NCBI GenBank assembly: GCA_023678885.1
Contig: CM042966.1
Location: 25,248,028 to 25,312,027 of the forward strand
Source of the DNA: Pogostemon cablin
Taxonomy: Eukaryota; Streptophyta; Magnoliopsida; Lamiales; Lamiaceae
Direction of reading: 5' to 3'
DNA: 64,000 nucleotides
Shown here: piece by piece, positions 35,984-46,899 of the stretch
How positions within the stretch are numbered: the first letter of the stretch is position 1
Layout of the letters: the number at the start of each line of letters is the position of its first letter
Notes under the pieces: generated by a model
What the model saw: the letters and a program-made list of their open reading frames with translations, nothing else
Databases searched by the model: none
Told to the model about the DNA's origin: nothing
Translations under genes and position numbers: made by a program

Positions 35984-36619
35984 GACTACTTTTTTTTAGA
36001 GAATCTAGTTACTAATAGCCGCGAGTTTATTAAAAAGATGATGAAAGAGAGGGGTATTAATAAAAATGTCACTATTAATAGATCATTTTGAAAAAGGCTC
36101 CGGTTATTAACACCTTCGATTTCACTATACACTCAAATACTAATATGGACTAAGTTATCTCTAGACAAAAAGAAAAGTTTAACCTTACATATATATAATA
36201 ATAAATTAAAATACATATATATAATTCTTCTCTTAAAATATTTTATTCCTTTCATCTTTTACTAAAGTAGAACGCTAATCTTTTACATAAAATTGAATGA
36301 TGTAAGCAACATCAATGGATGAAGAAACATCATGAGAACCAAAAAATGTAAGTTTATTAATAGTTTTGATGTGTATTGTATGTGTTTTCTTAAGCCAAAA
36401 ATCCATTTTGACAAGTGTTCTTCCACAAAAAAACCGAACAAATTGTTTGAGTTTGGCGCCGAACGTTGAATGTTCACAACACTTTGTAAAATATGTTCTC
36501 AGTTCTCCCAAGCAACCACTAAAAGTATTATCTATGTTTATCATCGAACATTTATTTTATAAATTTTCTTATTGACATTATAAGTATTTGGTCCAAAATT
36601 TTATTTATTTATTTTCTTT
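35444..36619. other. Intergenic with MITE debris
   Basis: TACTCCCTCCGCCCTTCC at 35916-35933 is a lone Stowaway-like end followed by (TAA)n at 35956-35982. Around 36100 GGCTCCGGTTATTAACACC may be the other end of the Mutator-like remnant below. The 36275-36544 minus ORF has no recognised domain. Confidence 0.45.
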
Positions 36620-36920
36620 GCAGAAATAAAAAAACTAATAAAGGATGAATATGAACATCTATTTGAGACAAGTATCAAATTTGGGTGTAGGGAAGAGTTG
36701 ATTGAATGGATTAGGTCGACAGCTTTTGAGAATAAAATGATGGTTGCTGTGAAGCAGTCGGATACTAATGAAGTGAAAATTGGGGATTAGGGCTCAAAAA
36801 CGAATTTTTAATAAAAAAGGTAAAATTGTATTTTATGGGGTGTATAAAGTGGAAAATTAAAATTGAAAGAATTAATTTGGGGTGCATTTAGCTATTGAGG
36901 TGTGTATAGTGGTAGCCATA
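36620..36920 (+). pseudogene. Possible MULE/FAR1-type transposase remnant with terminal sequence
   Basis: 36620-36790 reads on the plus strand as a short open stretch with LFETSIKFGCREELIEWIRS and MMVAVKQSD, resembling the N-terminal region of plant MULE/FAR1-like proteins. A stop follows. 36840-36920 (GGTGCATTTAGC, GGTGTGTATAGTGGTAGCC) is similar in reverse to the end of the MULE-type element at 41977. Too short for certainty; only a remnant. Confidence 0.45.
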
Positions 36921-37083
36921 TTTCATATTCCTTCTCCCGTAGAGCCGTAGAGAAACTAGATTGGCATGCAGAATGACATTTACAACAATAAAGCCAGAGA
37001 TGAGATCTAAAAGATCCAACCAGATTTTTGAACAGGAGCCAATGCATCTCGTGAGAAAACCAAACAGTTTGCATCATTTTAGT

Positions 37084-39939
37084 TTAAAACATACTGTACC
37101 CGTCATCCTCGGTTGTCCCAAGATAACATAAAATGGCCATGGAAAATATGATAAATGATGAGAGCTCCATTGCTAAGGCTCCCCAACCAATAACACCAGC
37201 ATGCTTCAGAATAACTGGTATAGCAACGCTGCCAACTACTGAAGCACCAGTCAGAAACTTGGTAGCATCTATCCAACTGCAACAATGGTCAAAATGCCAT
37301 ATATGAGGTGCAAAAAATCTTGAAGAAGGCAATGATGGGGTGGAAAGAACACCAATTTGTATAATAATGGGGGAAAAAAAAGTTCTCAGTTCGGAAGGAA
37401 ACACCTTACCTACTGTTCGACTCAGAATAGAGAGAAGTAGTATCCGACCCAGCAAAGAAGACTATAGGCATTGGTAGAAGTACATACATTAAAACTGCAA
37501 AAGAAACAATGAAATATTACAAAAAACTTAGGAATCTCGATTTATAAAGCATTTTAAAATTGAAAACTTCAAGCACTTCTCTAAATTAGCTTCATTATTA
37601 GCTTAAAAGTCAAATGTATCTGGAAATGCAGACCTAAGTTCAATTCACAGGACTAACTGACAAATATCTTCAACATAACACATATATTTTGGTATTATCC
37701 AAGCAAGAATCAATTAACCAAGCAAGAAAGTGGAGCGCTTATTTAGGTGTAAGTAAAAAGAAAGAATAATTTACATGTCTGCAAAGAGATTTTCCAACAA
37801 CTCAGCTAGAAACTCAGTTACTCAAGGGAGCATGGTTTTAGAATTCGGTCATTAGCATAATTCTGTGCATCTTAGATTCAAGAGTCCAGCTCAATGATTT
37901 CAATGCATGAAAAGCGAGCTAACTTTAAGGCTTCTTGCAGATTGAAGCATACGGAAGTTATAATACCAGAAATTTTGACAGCAGTATATAAACACTTTTG
38001 AATGTATTCAAATGATTTCAATGCACGAAAAGCGAGCTAACTTTAAGGCTTCTTGCAGATTGAAGCGTATGGAAGTTATAATACCAGAAATTCTGACAGA
38101 AGTAAATAAACACGTTTGAATGTATTCAAATGCCAAAATCAATCATCCCTTGATGGTCACATGCAGACAAACTAAGGGTTTTTAAGCAAACAGATAACTT
38201 ATGTTAAAAAATTGTAAGTTTTGTATCCAATTATTGAGGAATGAAAAATGGGCCAGCAGATTACCGTCATCCACATAAAAATTATGCATCTACAACTTGA
38301 GAACTGCTACTCAAACAAGCTACAACACTTAATGGTTTCCATTTACTAATATTGGATGGTGGTTCATATCCGAGCCACCATTTTTTGGCTTATCTGCTGG
38401 TTTTTCTGATGTGGGAGGAATGCATCCAAACATCATTCAAGGAAAGAGAAGTGCATAATGCAGATGCAGATAACGAAAATTCTCATATTACAATGGCGGC
38501 TATGGCAAATTTTAATACCTTCAACATATGGTTCTGGATGGGGACATGGATATAGCTGTCACTTTTGGGGGGTTTCTACACATTTCTTAAGAAAGAGCCT
38601 TAGGTAACAAAAGTTCTTTGGTACCCTTGATTGGATGAAAATAATCAGTGACGGGACATTATAAGGCAATCCAAGGCATGCATTAGACAATACAGGTATA
38701 ATTGATCATTCTTTAAATCTTTAACAATCTCTGGGGTATAATTCTTCTTTGCTGAATTTGGTGCGGTTGAATAGGGTTTGAAAGAGCTTGTAAAATGACT
38801 CAACCAATGTGTAGAATAAGTTCATGTTCTAAGACTCATCCTGCTTTAATGCATTTACTTTTGGTCCTGGTTATCATATCTAAATTCCTTGGCTGAAAGT
38901 AACATTAACTCAACAATAAGAGCTCCCACATTTTCAGAAAATGTAAGACCACACTCCACAGCTTACAATTTCTGCAAATTTGGAATTTGGATTGTGCCAC
39001 GCACGACTCAGGGGTAAAGGTTTGAATACAGCTCCCCACAACATGAATCAACTAGCCCTTCTTAGTTTTCATTTCTATTCCAACTTTCTTTGACTCCCTT
39101 GACAACGTAATGGAGTAATACTCTAGTGCTCCTATTATACTGCTTTATTTAAATTTAGCTAGTTTGATTTCACATGAATGAATATAGGGGTCCATGTCAG
39201 GTGCTAAACAAAATTTTTAAAAAAAAATCAAAAAACAAAAATTAATACACACACACACATTAGAATTGACATTAAATGATGTCTTCAACTAGTGTAAAAT
39301 TTAAGAAAATTTATTAAAGACTACCTACTGTTCCTCTAGGTAGGATGTTTTGAAGCCAAAAAATTAGTTATAAGCAACAGAAACTGCAAGATGCCATTCT
39401 AGGCTCGTGAAACATACATGAATATAATCATGTTTGAAATTCTAACATTTTATTTGTTCTCTGCACTTATAATGCATTCATTCATTTCGAAACAGAAGGC
39501 ATTCACCATCATATGTGTTCTTTAAATATTACAAAAACATAAGTTTAAAAGGATTTCCTAAATTTCAAAATGGAAGATCAAGTTTGTTACCAAACTAATA
39601 ATAGGTATCTCAACATCAAAGGACACTTTGAAAATCCTTACAAGCAAGTAGGACAGTAAACCACATCTATTTATGCAAAGAAAAGATGCACACATATACC
39701 TGCTAACATCGGCCACCAATTGTTATATAAAGCACATGCCTGGAAGTCATCAAAAAATCAGAAGTAGTCACAACATGTTACAAGATTCAATAGCAAGTTT
39801 ATGAGCCAAAGGCAATTAAAAGCACAATGCGGAAGTTTACAAGTATTTGCAACACAATTCCCCCGGACACAAGAATAGCCAACATTGCAAGCTTCCCAGT
39901 ATGAAAGCAAGCACGCAGATGACGAGGCAAGTCTGCCAT
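37084..39939 (-). CDS. VPS55: Vacuolar protein sorting-associated protein 55 (VPS55 family)
   Basis: Four coding exons on the minus strand: 39939-39841, 39739-39700, 37494-37410 and 37276-37084. They join in frame to 138 codons plus TAA, the usual length. Introns start GTAAAC, GTATAT and GTAAGG and end in CAG. The start MADLPRHLRACFHTGKLAML matches plant VPS55. YNNWWPML (exon 2), MPIVFFAGSD (exon 3), WIDATKFLTGASVVGSVAIP and HAGVIGWGAL (exon 4) are family landmarks, and about four hydrophobic segments are seen. Known role: with VPS68 it acts in traffic from late endosome to vacuole; family also known as LEPROT/OB-RGRP. A CAG one base before the ATG suggests a 5' UTR intron. No lesion is seen. 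Confidence 0.95.
37495..39699 (-). other. Large second coding intron of VPS55
   Basis: 2205 bp between exons 2 and 3, far longer than the other introns (99 and 133 bp). It contains a tandem duplication (37896-38131) and no recognised gene. The 38352-38555 ORF is incidental. (AC)n of about 6 units lies at 39247-39260. Confidence 0.85.
37896..38131. repeat. 118-bp tandem duplication inside the VPS55 intron
   Basis: Units 37896-38013 and 38014-38131 both begin GATTTCAATGCAYGAAAAGC and contain TTAAGGCTTCTTGCAGATTG. About 8 differences separate them. Confidence 0.92.
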
Positions 39940-40358
39940 CCTGGTTAAAGAAGACACTTTAAGAGAAATATTTTCAAAAAATAATAACAGTTGATGAATA
40001 ATTATTTAAAATGTTTAGTAAAAACTAGCCAAAAGAAAGTATAACAAAGAAATATAAAATCCGGGGATAAACAGCAGTAATATCATATATAGACAATTAA
40101 AGTAGGAGTCAATTTAATATCTCCGATCAACAAAAGTTTCAATCAGGGTTCTTGTGAATTCATTTTCCCAAAACCTCAGAAATACGCAAGCAACAGAATT
40201 ATCCTGAATTCGAACACCTACAAGAACACGTGATTCATAATTCAGTGTATAAAAGAACCAAACAAAAAGGAACAATAATGCAGCTTGAAATAAGAAAAGG
40301 GAGGAATCGCGCATACGGATAAGGAAACGATATGCATAAGCTTAATTTCTGCAAAATA

Positions 40359-40564
40359 AAAAAAAATGGTGTACCCATTCTTAGGGCCCCACCGCCCCTG
40401 CCCTAGGATGTGCCTCAAGTGACTTATAGAGAGGGTTCACTGTTAAACTTGTGTTTGCAGGGGGCCAAATTCATGCCAAAGGCAGAATTCGAACCCCTCT
40501 GCCACTTAAGCTTAGTTGGAAGATCTTTCCACCATTCCCTCTACCACTTGAGCTATGCCTTGAG
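40359..40564 (-). mobile_element. tRNA-derived SINE with 19-bp target duplication
   Basis: Flanked by perfect copies of GCTTAATTTCTGCAAAATA (40340-40358 and 40565-40583). On the minus strand an A box TAGCTCAAGTGG (40555-40544) and a B box GGTTCGAATTC (40495-40485) lie about 50 bp apart, the layout of a tRNA-type pol III promoter. The 3' end on that strand is a T run. 206 bp, within the plant SINE range. It lies about 0.4 kb upstream of the VPS55 start codon. Confidence 0.92.
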
Positions 40565-40698
40565 GCTTAATTTCTGCAAAATAGGGCACCGGGAAAGGGG
40601 ATTTGTTAGAAGTCTCCAGATATATAATTATCACCCCCTAATTAATTAAAAATTAGGGAAAATGGGGGATAATATTCATTTCGCAACATTTTAAAAAT

Positions 40699-40700
<2 letters not shown>

Positions 40701-40741
<41 letters not shown>
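40701..40741. repeat. (TA)n microsatellite
   Basis: About 20 TA units. Confidence 0.97.
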
Positions 40742-40743
<2 letters not shown>

Positions 40744-40894
40744 TCCTCAATTAATAAATTGGTGAAAGCTTGTCACTAAGACCAAGTTTCACCTTTTTTG
40801 CAACTAATATATTCATGATTCTCAAACCTCATATCTACATTTCCTTAAATCTTTAATCTACGTCATTCAATAAGTCTAATGTTTGTTTAAAAGG

Positions 40895-41170
40895 TAGCTC
40901 TTGCGTGAGAATATTTTCTAAAATAGTTATAATTTTTATTATAAAATGTTATCATTTTCCCTATAAAATATTATCATTTTTTATTTGTAAAATAAATTAT
41001 TCATACTTTCTTTACTAAATAGATGAAATTAATGCATTTGAAGCGTACGCCAGGAATAGTGAAACGAGTACCTTGTAAGTGGCCGGAGGTAGTAATAATT
41101 TTCTTTATAAAAATTATTTGTCCATCTCACGTAAGCCCTTACGTGAGACATTCTCACACAAGTATTTGCC
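40895..41170. mobile_element. Inverted-repeat MITE related to 32579-32806
   Basis: CTTGCGTGAGAATATTTTCT at the left and ACATTCTCACACAAG at the right are inversely similar. AAATGTTATCATTTT motifs repeat inside, and TCTCACGTAAGCCCTTACGT near 41117 is shared with the other copy. Ends are imprecise. Confidence 0.5.
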
Positions 41171-41515
41171 TTGTTGTAAAGCCACCTCACCCCTCCAACT
41201 AATTTAATTTATAATTATCTTTAAATTTTCTTCATTTATTTATGAAAATAAAAAGCAATCATAAATCTATTCCTAATAATTTGCCACATCACCCCTTTTG
41301 AAACTTTAATTAATCTTTAATTTTTATGGAGCTCATTTTTTATTTTAAATTCTTTTATTAATTAAATACTACTAATTATAATATACTTTTAAAATTAACC
41401 TTAAACCCTAAAAATAAATAAATATTAAACACTAAGGTAAAATATATCATAAACCACCTAATAAAATTATAATTATACTTTTAAAATTAACAGTAAACCC
41501 TAAAAATAAATAAAT

Positions 41516-41852
41516 CACTACAAAAAAATTATTTTTTAGCAATGGAATTTACCAATGGAATTCAATCCATTGGCAATTACCAATGGATTAGCAACAAAAA
41601 TGATATTTTAATTTTAGCAATAGAATATCAACGGATTTATTCTATATTTTACAAACGAATTGAATTCCATTGATTAGCAAGAGAATTATTATATAAATTA
41701 CCAATGGAATTGAATTTTCGTTGCTAAAAATTTACCAACCACCACTTTACCAACGGATTTCGTTACTAATCTGTTGGTAAATTAATTTAACATGGGAATT
41801 AAGGATTTTACCAACGGAATATTTCGTTGGTAAAAAATAGTTTTTTGTAGTG
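41516..41852 (+). mobile_element. CACTA-type MITE, well preserved
   Basis: Ends CACTACAAAAAA and TTTTTTGTAGTG, AAT on both sides (41513-41515, 41853-41855). The inside is built from ACCAATGGATT / TCCGTTGGTAAA-type blocks in both orientations. 337 bp, no coding; moved by En/Spm-type transposase if active. Confidence 0.85.
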
Positions 41853-41976
41853 AATATTAAACCCTAGGGGTAAAATATATCATAAACTACAAGATAAAAT
41901 TACAAGTATACTTTTAAAATTAACATTAAACCCTAAAAATAAATAAATATTAAACCTGTTGGCATAATATATCATT

Positions 41977-42879
41977 GGGCACGGCTATTTGCACCTTCAA
42001 TTCTGCTAAACATATCTCAATTACTGAATGCACCCCATCAAAATTATAAAATAAATACGTAAATTATTAAATACACCTCATTTTAGACCATTTTATCCTT
42101 TAATTTAAATACAAACTCATTTTATATTCTTAATTAAAACTAACTCATACCTCATTCCTTCTAACACACCCGCAAACAGTGGAAAAGAGGAGAGAACGCA
42201 GTGAAATCCTTTATCCGTCTTTTCATCCAAAACATAAACCCTAAAAATTTATCGATACCTAATTAGTATATACATAGTATAACTCCATAACCATACCTAA
42301 TAAATAATGAAGGTATTGTAAGTGCTGAATACATTAATTAGTTCCCATTTGGTGTACTGAGTGTGCGTTTATGTGTTTGGCTAAGTGATATGATTTTTTT
42401 TTTGACTCAAATTGCATTTGAGTTGATGTATTACGTGGGTGGTTGGCGTGGGTGTGATTTTCTGATAGGTGGTGTAACTCTCACAGTCACAAACAATTTT
42501 TCGTTATCCCATAGCGTTAAGCTGCGGCACCCCCCCCCCCCCCCAACACCCTAGGGCTGCTTTCCAATGAACCTCTTTATTCTCCTTTTTCTTTTCTTCA
42601 CCGGAACCACGACCCTCCGTTCGGTTGCAAAATCCAAACATTAACCTGTTTATTCTCCTTTTTCCCTTCTCCCCCAGAAAACCTACAACGTTTCTGTTCG
42701 GTAGTAGAAATCGAACAATAAGATACTGTTCGTTTATAGCGATCGAACAGTTTAAATTTTCTGAAAATTTTAATTTATAACTTAATAAGGATATTTATGT
42801 CTTAACACATAATTATATTTTAATTTTATATATTTACGGGGTACATTTAGTAAAATTTGGGGTACAAATAGCCGCGTCC
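41977..42879. mobile_element. MULE-type non-autonomous element with 9-bp target duplication
   Basis: Begins GGGCACGGCTATTTGCACC and ends GGTACAAATAGCCGCGTCC, an inverted repeat with few mismatches. TATATCATT flanks both sides (41968-41976, 42880-42888). 903 bp. The inside holds a C15 run and CTCCGTTCGGTTGCAAAAT/TTCTGTTCGG repeats near 42610-42735, possibly captured sequence. No transposase. Confidence 0.85.
42530..42544. repeat. C15 homopolymer
   Basis: Fifteen C in a row within the MULE-type element; unusual in this AT-rich setting and prone to sequencing error. Confidence 0.9.
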
Positions 42880-42965
42880 TATATCATTAACCACAAAGAT
42901 AAAATTATAATTATACTTTTGAAAATTAACAATAAATATTAAATTTTAGAACAAAATAAATTATA

Positions 42966-43319
42966 AACCAGTGAAAATTAATATATGATAAAATGTTACA
43001 CATGTTATCAAATTTTAATTAACAATAATTACAAAAAAAATAACAAAAAAAAAAACAAAAACAAAAACAAAAATTGTGACAAAACAGAATTAATAAAATA
43101 AGATAACACATAACTACCTAAATTTAAGAATTTATGACTACCTAGACGAGAGGATTCAAATCCTATTTGCACATCTCCTCCTATTGAATGCACAAGCACA
43201 CTCTATTATTATAAAAATAAAATTAATATTTTTAAAAAGTTTAAATTACCTTTAAATTTATTAAATACACACCCATATATTTTATGTACACTGATATCTT
43301 CTAAACCCTTTTATATATA
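42966..43319. other. Intergenic, no gene seen
   Basis: A-rich low-complexity sequence (AAAAACAAAAAC) near 43030-43070. AGGATTCAAATCCT near 43151 looks like a lone B box but no A box is present. Confidence 0.5.
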
Positions 43320-44569
43320 CAATTTTTTATGACAAAAACTAGGATATGCCTGTCTTATTTTTTAAAATTTATAGGACCGGACTTTTTAATAAAAACAGGT
43401 CAAATTAAAAAAAAATTGGGTCAGGCTGGGACGCGAATGAGTTTTGTTAAGCGCACAATTTTCTCAAGCCACGTCATTCAACTGCACCACATTTCTTTCT
43501 CACGTGAATCGGCATTTCCGACAAGGGGTGATGGATCAGTGGCGGAGTGCTCGTGGCGATAATGACGACGACTGAGCTCGGTGCAATTCCCGTTCGGCAA
43601 TTTAAACACTTCGTTATACCATATGGAGAAAGATGCCTAATTTTTACTGAATCGCTGTACGTCGTTATTTTTCCGACACTCCTCCGAGAAGTCGCAAAAT
43701 TCTCTCACAGGTGCTTGAATATCTCTGTATTGTTTCGATTTGATTCTGTATGTTAATACATTGAAAGACGAGATTAAAAGCATATTTTGCCCTCTTGCAC
43801 AGAATTTCGATAAGAAATGCAGAAAGGGAGATTTTAAGGTTAAGACTTAGAATAAAGATTTGAATTGAAACAGTTTTAATGATATTTCATTTTTTCCCTT
43901 GGATAAATTATAATAATTTTGAGAAATAGGGATGAATTGCAAGCTTCGCCTGTTGTTTTCATTTTTTCATCTCTCATTAATATCTATCGCTTGTTAGAAA
44001 ATGTGACTCATGTTCTCGTAGTCACAGTTACTACCAGTTGCAAATTCCAATTGTACAGCTGAAATTATGTGTTGTATATCTTTCTTTTTTAGTCTACTAA
44101 GTTAATTTTACTCGATTATTTTTTTTTAAAATTTTTTTGAACCATTAAAATTCTTGCTGAAGATCAAATTAAGTTGAGCATAGGTTTATGAGGTCCAAGT
44201 GTGTCCTGTTTGCATGAGTTTTATGTTAACTTTGAAAGTATTTCTATTTAAATGCATTAAGAATCATACATCTATAGCTTGGTGTTTTAGTTACTGGTGA
44301 TGGATACATTATTACATATTTTTTAATGCTTATTACATTTATAATTTTAAGGGGTACAGACATGAGGACAGTAATTGCTGATGTTTGGTGACTATATATA
44401 ATGATGTCATTGATATAAGTAGTAATGTTGACAATAGGTGTGCTTTAGTTCGAAGAAGGCAAGGATTCTTATGAGAGTAGGTTTTATTTTATATTTATTT
44501 GGTACCTTCTAGTATCATATGGATCGTAGCTGTATGATTAATCTTGTTGTAATTTTTCCAATTTTATAA

Positions 44570-44963
44570 ATTAGGTTACTTTTTTTTAGTAATTTGGGTT
44601 ACTCTCTAATTTCATATTCAGATTTCAAAAGATAAAATATTATTCTATTTGGTTAATATCTTTTAGATTACTCTTTTCTATTAATTGGATTACCCTTTTA
44701 ATAATTTGGGTTGCTCTTTAATTTCATATTCGAATTTCAGGAAATAAAATATTGTTCTATTTGGTTAACATCTTTTAGATTACTCTTTTATATTAATTTG
44801 GTTACTTTTTTTAATAATTTGGGTTACTCTCTAATTTCATATTCGGATTTCAAAAAATAAAATATTGTTGTATTTGGTTAACATCTTTTAGGTTACTTTT
44901 TTTTATTAATTGGGTTACTTTTTTTTATAATTTGGGTTACTCTCTAATTTCATATTTGGATTT
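44570..44963. repeat. GGTTACTCT tandem array, four ~118-bp units
   Basis: Units contain GGGTTACTCTYTAATTTCAT, ATTCGGATTTCAAAAAATAA and TTTGGTTAACATCTTTTAG. The same core phrase is arrayed at 55360-55870. Confidence 0.85.
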
Positions 44964-44966
44964 CAT

Positions 44967-45155
44967 GACGACTTTCTTATAATAGCAACGGATGGCTTAT
45001 TTGATGTGTTAAGCAATGAGGCAGCATGTCGTATTGTGAAAAAAGCTCTCCAAGCACACCACAGGGTAAAGCAAGCTGCTTCGCTGATTGGGTATGCAAT
45101 GGCAAGAGGAAGTCAAGACAACATCAGTGCTATAGTCGTGCAGATGAAGAAGTGA
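44967..45155 (+). pseudogene. Captured fragment of a PP2C protein phosphatase (C-terminal)
   Basis: 62 codons in one open frame, then TGA. IIATDGLFDVLSNEAACRIV matches the PP2C motif with a metal-binding Asp, and ARGSQDNISAIVVQM matches the final GS.DNI..IVV motif with the second Asp. AAG-free entry: the frame opens directly out of the GGTTACT repeat array, with no start codon, so it would be a last exon or a captured piece. No other PP2C exon is found upstream within the unit. Family role: Mg/Mn-dependent Ser/Thr phosphatase. Here non-functional unless spliced to exons I could not see. Confidence 0.8.
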
Positions 45156-45965
45156 AGCCTGCAATTGTCAAGGGAAGGAGTGATAGTATTAGCGTTTTTG
45201 TTCTTTTGCCGATGAATTGAAGCCGGTTTATTTCCTTCTTTTATGTAATATATGAAGTATGTTATTTCTTGCAATTTCTTTGTCATGTGTAGTTTGATCT
45301 AGAGTCCTAGTATTATGTTATGCCTTTTCAGGTATAGTTTGATCTAGAGTTTGTTGTTGTCTCTATCAAGCTTAGTGTTTCTTTCTTTTCATACGGATAT
45401 GTAAATTATGAAGCTTTTCTTGTCTTTATTAAGTTTTTGTGTTACTTTCTTTTAATATGAATGCACAGAATTGAAATACAAAACATGGTTAGTCAAACAA
45501 CTAAAGAAGAGCAACCAATACAAAACCATAATGTATATCCATATTGCAAGATAAGAAATGTTGTGGAGTTTACAACATCAAACATAAAAGAAATCAATCC
45601 TGCTCTCAAGTACAAATTAACACAAAAACTAAAAAACAATTTTAAACTTTGTTTGAGATGTCATTTGACTTCTTTATATCACTCATTTCAGTGTTTTCTC
45701 CCTGAATCTATCATGTGAACTGGTGAAGAGGAGAAGAAAGAGGATGAGCACTTTACTTGTAGCCGTCTCTTCGCTCCTTTCTTCGTCATTTCAACCTTAT
45801 TTACCCTAATTCCATTAAAACTCCCCTAACTCAGCTCATAAATTAACAAGTAACTGAAACATAATGTAATCTTGAATGGAGAAACACTTCCCAACTTTTC
45901 AAACCGTGTCGTCTATAGCTCACAGTTCTTGATCACAAACCCAATAAAAACAGAGTAATGTGTGA
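45156..45965. other. Unassigned part of copy 1
   Basis: Repeats of GTTTGATCTAGAGT (45291, 45340) and AAGCTTAGTGTT/AAGTTTTTGTGTT; 3'-UTR-like T-rich sequence after the PP2C piece. 45461-45718 is an open frame without recognisable domain. Confidence 0.4.
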
Positions 45966-45979
45966 TTAATCATAGCATT

Positions 45980-46248
45980 TGGTACTGTTAAATGAGGGTG
46001 TAGCTTGATACCGAGACCTCTGCTGGTGAGGCCGACTGAATATACACAATCTGGATGCTTTTCCCAGCAGCCAAAGCATTGATCCATGATGGGAACGAGT
46101 AAGAATCCCCAGACTTTCACTATAGAGCTTCGAAACGTATATCTTCAGGAAGTTCTTCGAAGAATTGTTGGTTATTGTAGTAGTTGTGCATTTATAGTAA
46201 GTTCTGAACCCATGAAGCTGTGACCTTTTGAGTAATAGCAACCAGCTT
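45980..46248 (-). pseudogene. Captured fragment of a GH9 endoglucanase, CBM49 domain
   Basis: On the minus strand: GFRTYYKCTTTTITNNSSKN with KIYVSKLY, then after a frame change SGDSYSFPSWINALAAGKSI and VYIQSASPAEVSVSSYTL. This is the C-terminal cellulose-binding CBM49 domain of class C GH9 cellulases (family knowledge). At least two frameshifts and a stop break it, so it is a pseudogene piece. It runs opposite to the PP2C piece in the same unit. Confidence 0.82.
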
Positions 46249-46329
46249 GGTTGACGATCAATGTGACAAGGTTATATATTGAATCTAACTAGTTGGGAAA
46301 ATGACATTCTCTAAAGGAGCTCGACACTT

Positions 46330-46630
46330 TCTCCCCTTCACATTCCTCTCAACCACCTCCTAGTAGCACATCCACCTCTCCTTGCTCGAATCCGATCTGT
46401 GCTTTGCTTCGATTTCCATAGAAGCTCCGCCCTCACCTCCATTAGCGGACCCAAAAATAAATGATCGAGTAATTGGAGATGAACAGAAGAGGTCAAAATG
46501 TTCACGACTTCCAGCAGCACGACAACAACAGCGGAGGATTGATTCCTGGAAAGAGGCAGCAGTGTGTGGCGGTGGCTGGAATGCACCTTCGATTGCGAAG
46601 GTTCTCCACGAAGAAGTAGACAACGATTCT
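46330..46630. other. GC-richer unassigned piece in copy 1
   Basis: About 300 bp of clearly higher GC, open in three frames (46382-46657 plus, 46338-46688 and 46360-46635 minus). It looks like another captured exon, but I cannot name the source gene. Confidence 0.4.
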
Positions 46631-46733
46631 GACAAGAAGCTGGCGACTGAAATTTGATGTCGGTGGGTTTCAATTTTTTTAGAAACAAGAAGCTGGCGAC
46701 TGGAATTTGATGTCGGTGGGTTTCAATTTTTTG
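46631..46733. repeat. 51-bp tandem duplication
   Basis: ACAAGAAGCTGGCGACTGRA and TGATGTCGGTGGGTTTCAAT occur twice in a row. Confidence 0.92.
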
Positions 46734-46899
46734 AGAGTGAAGGCTAGCTGGAAGAAGGGGATCCGGCTATATAACATCGGTAGAAACCAACGACCGCGAG
46801 ATTTCATTTGCTGAGATTTGAGATCCGGTTCCACCAAATATTTGATGGGACTGTCCTATCCTAGTTGCTCTCCTCTTTTATATATTTTATATATACACC

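Larger units (their letters stand above)
41395..42965. repeat. Tandem array broken by two transposons
   Basis: Units of about 100 bp with AAACCCTAAAAATAAATAAA, GGTAAAATATATCATAAACC and AAAATTATAATTATACTTTT occur at 41395-41515, 41853-41976 and 42880-42965. A CACTA MITE and a MULE-type element sit in the two gaps. Confidence 0.75.
43325..46880. mobile_element. Candidate gene-capturing (Pack-type) element, copy 1
   Basis: Left sequence GACAAAAACT...TAGGACCGG (43330-43380) and right sequence GAGATTTGAGATCCGGTTCC...GTCCTATC (46811-46863) closely match those of the unit at 53965-57035. TAGGACCGG versus GTCCTA makes a short terminal inverted repeat. Both units carry GGTTACTCTTT arrays inside, but their gene pieces differ. 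Here: PP2C and GH9-CBM49 pieces. Exact borders and target duplication are not settled. Confidence 0.6.

Noticed and set aside
36892..37077. Minus-strand ORF after the VPS55 stop
   Set aside because: Lies in the expected 3' UTR; no recognised domain.
40114..40314. Minus-strand ORF upstream of VPS55 as an extra exon or gene
   Set aside because: No splice link or family match; more likely 5' UTR or promoter sequence.
43145..43165. AGGATTCAAATCCT as a tRNA or SINE B box
   Set aside because: No A box at the right distance, no cloverleaf, no flanking duplication.
43325..46863. CRISPR-like or other prokaryotic array in the GGTTACT repeats
   Set aside because: Units are long, AT-rich, head-to-tail without unique spacers, and sit in a plant transposon.
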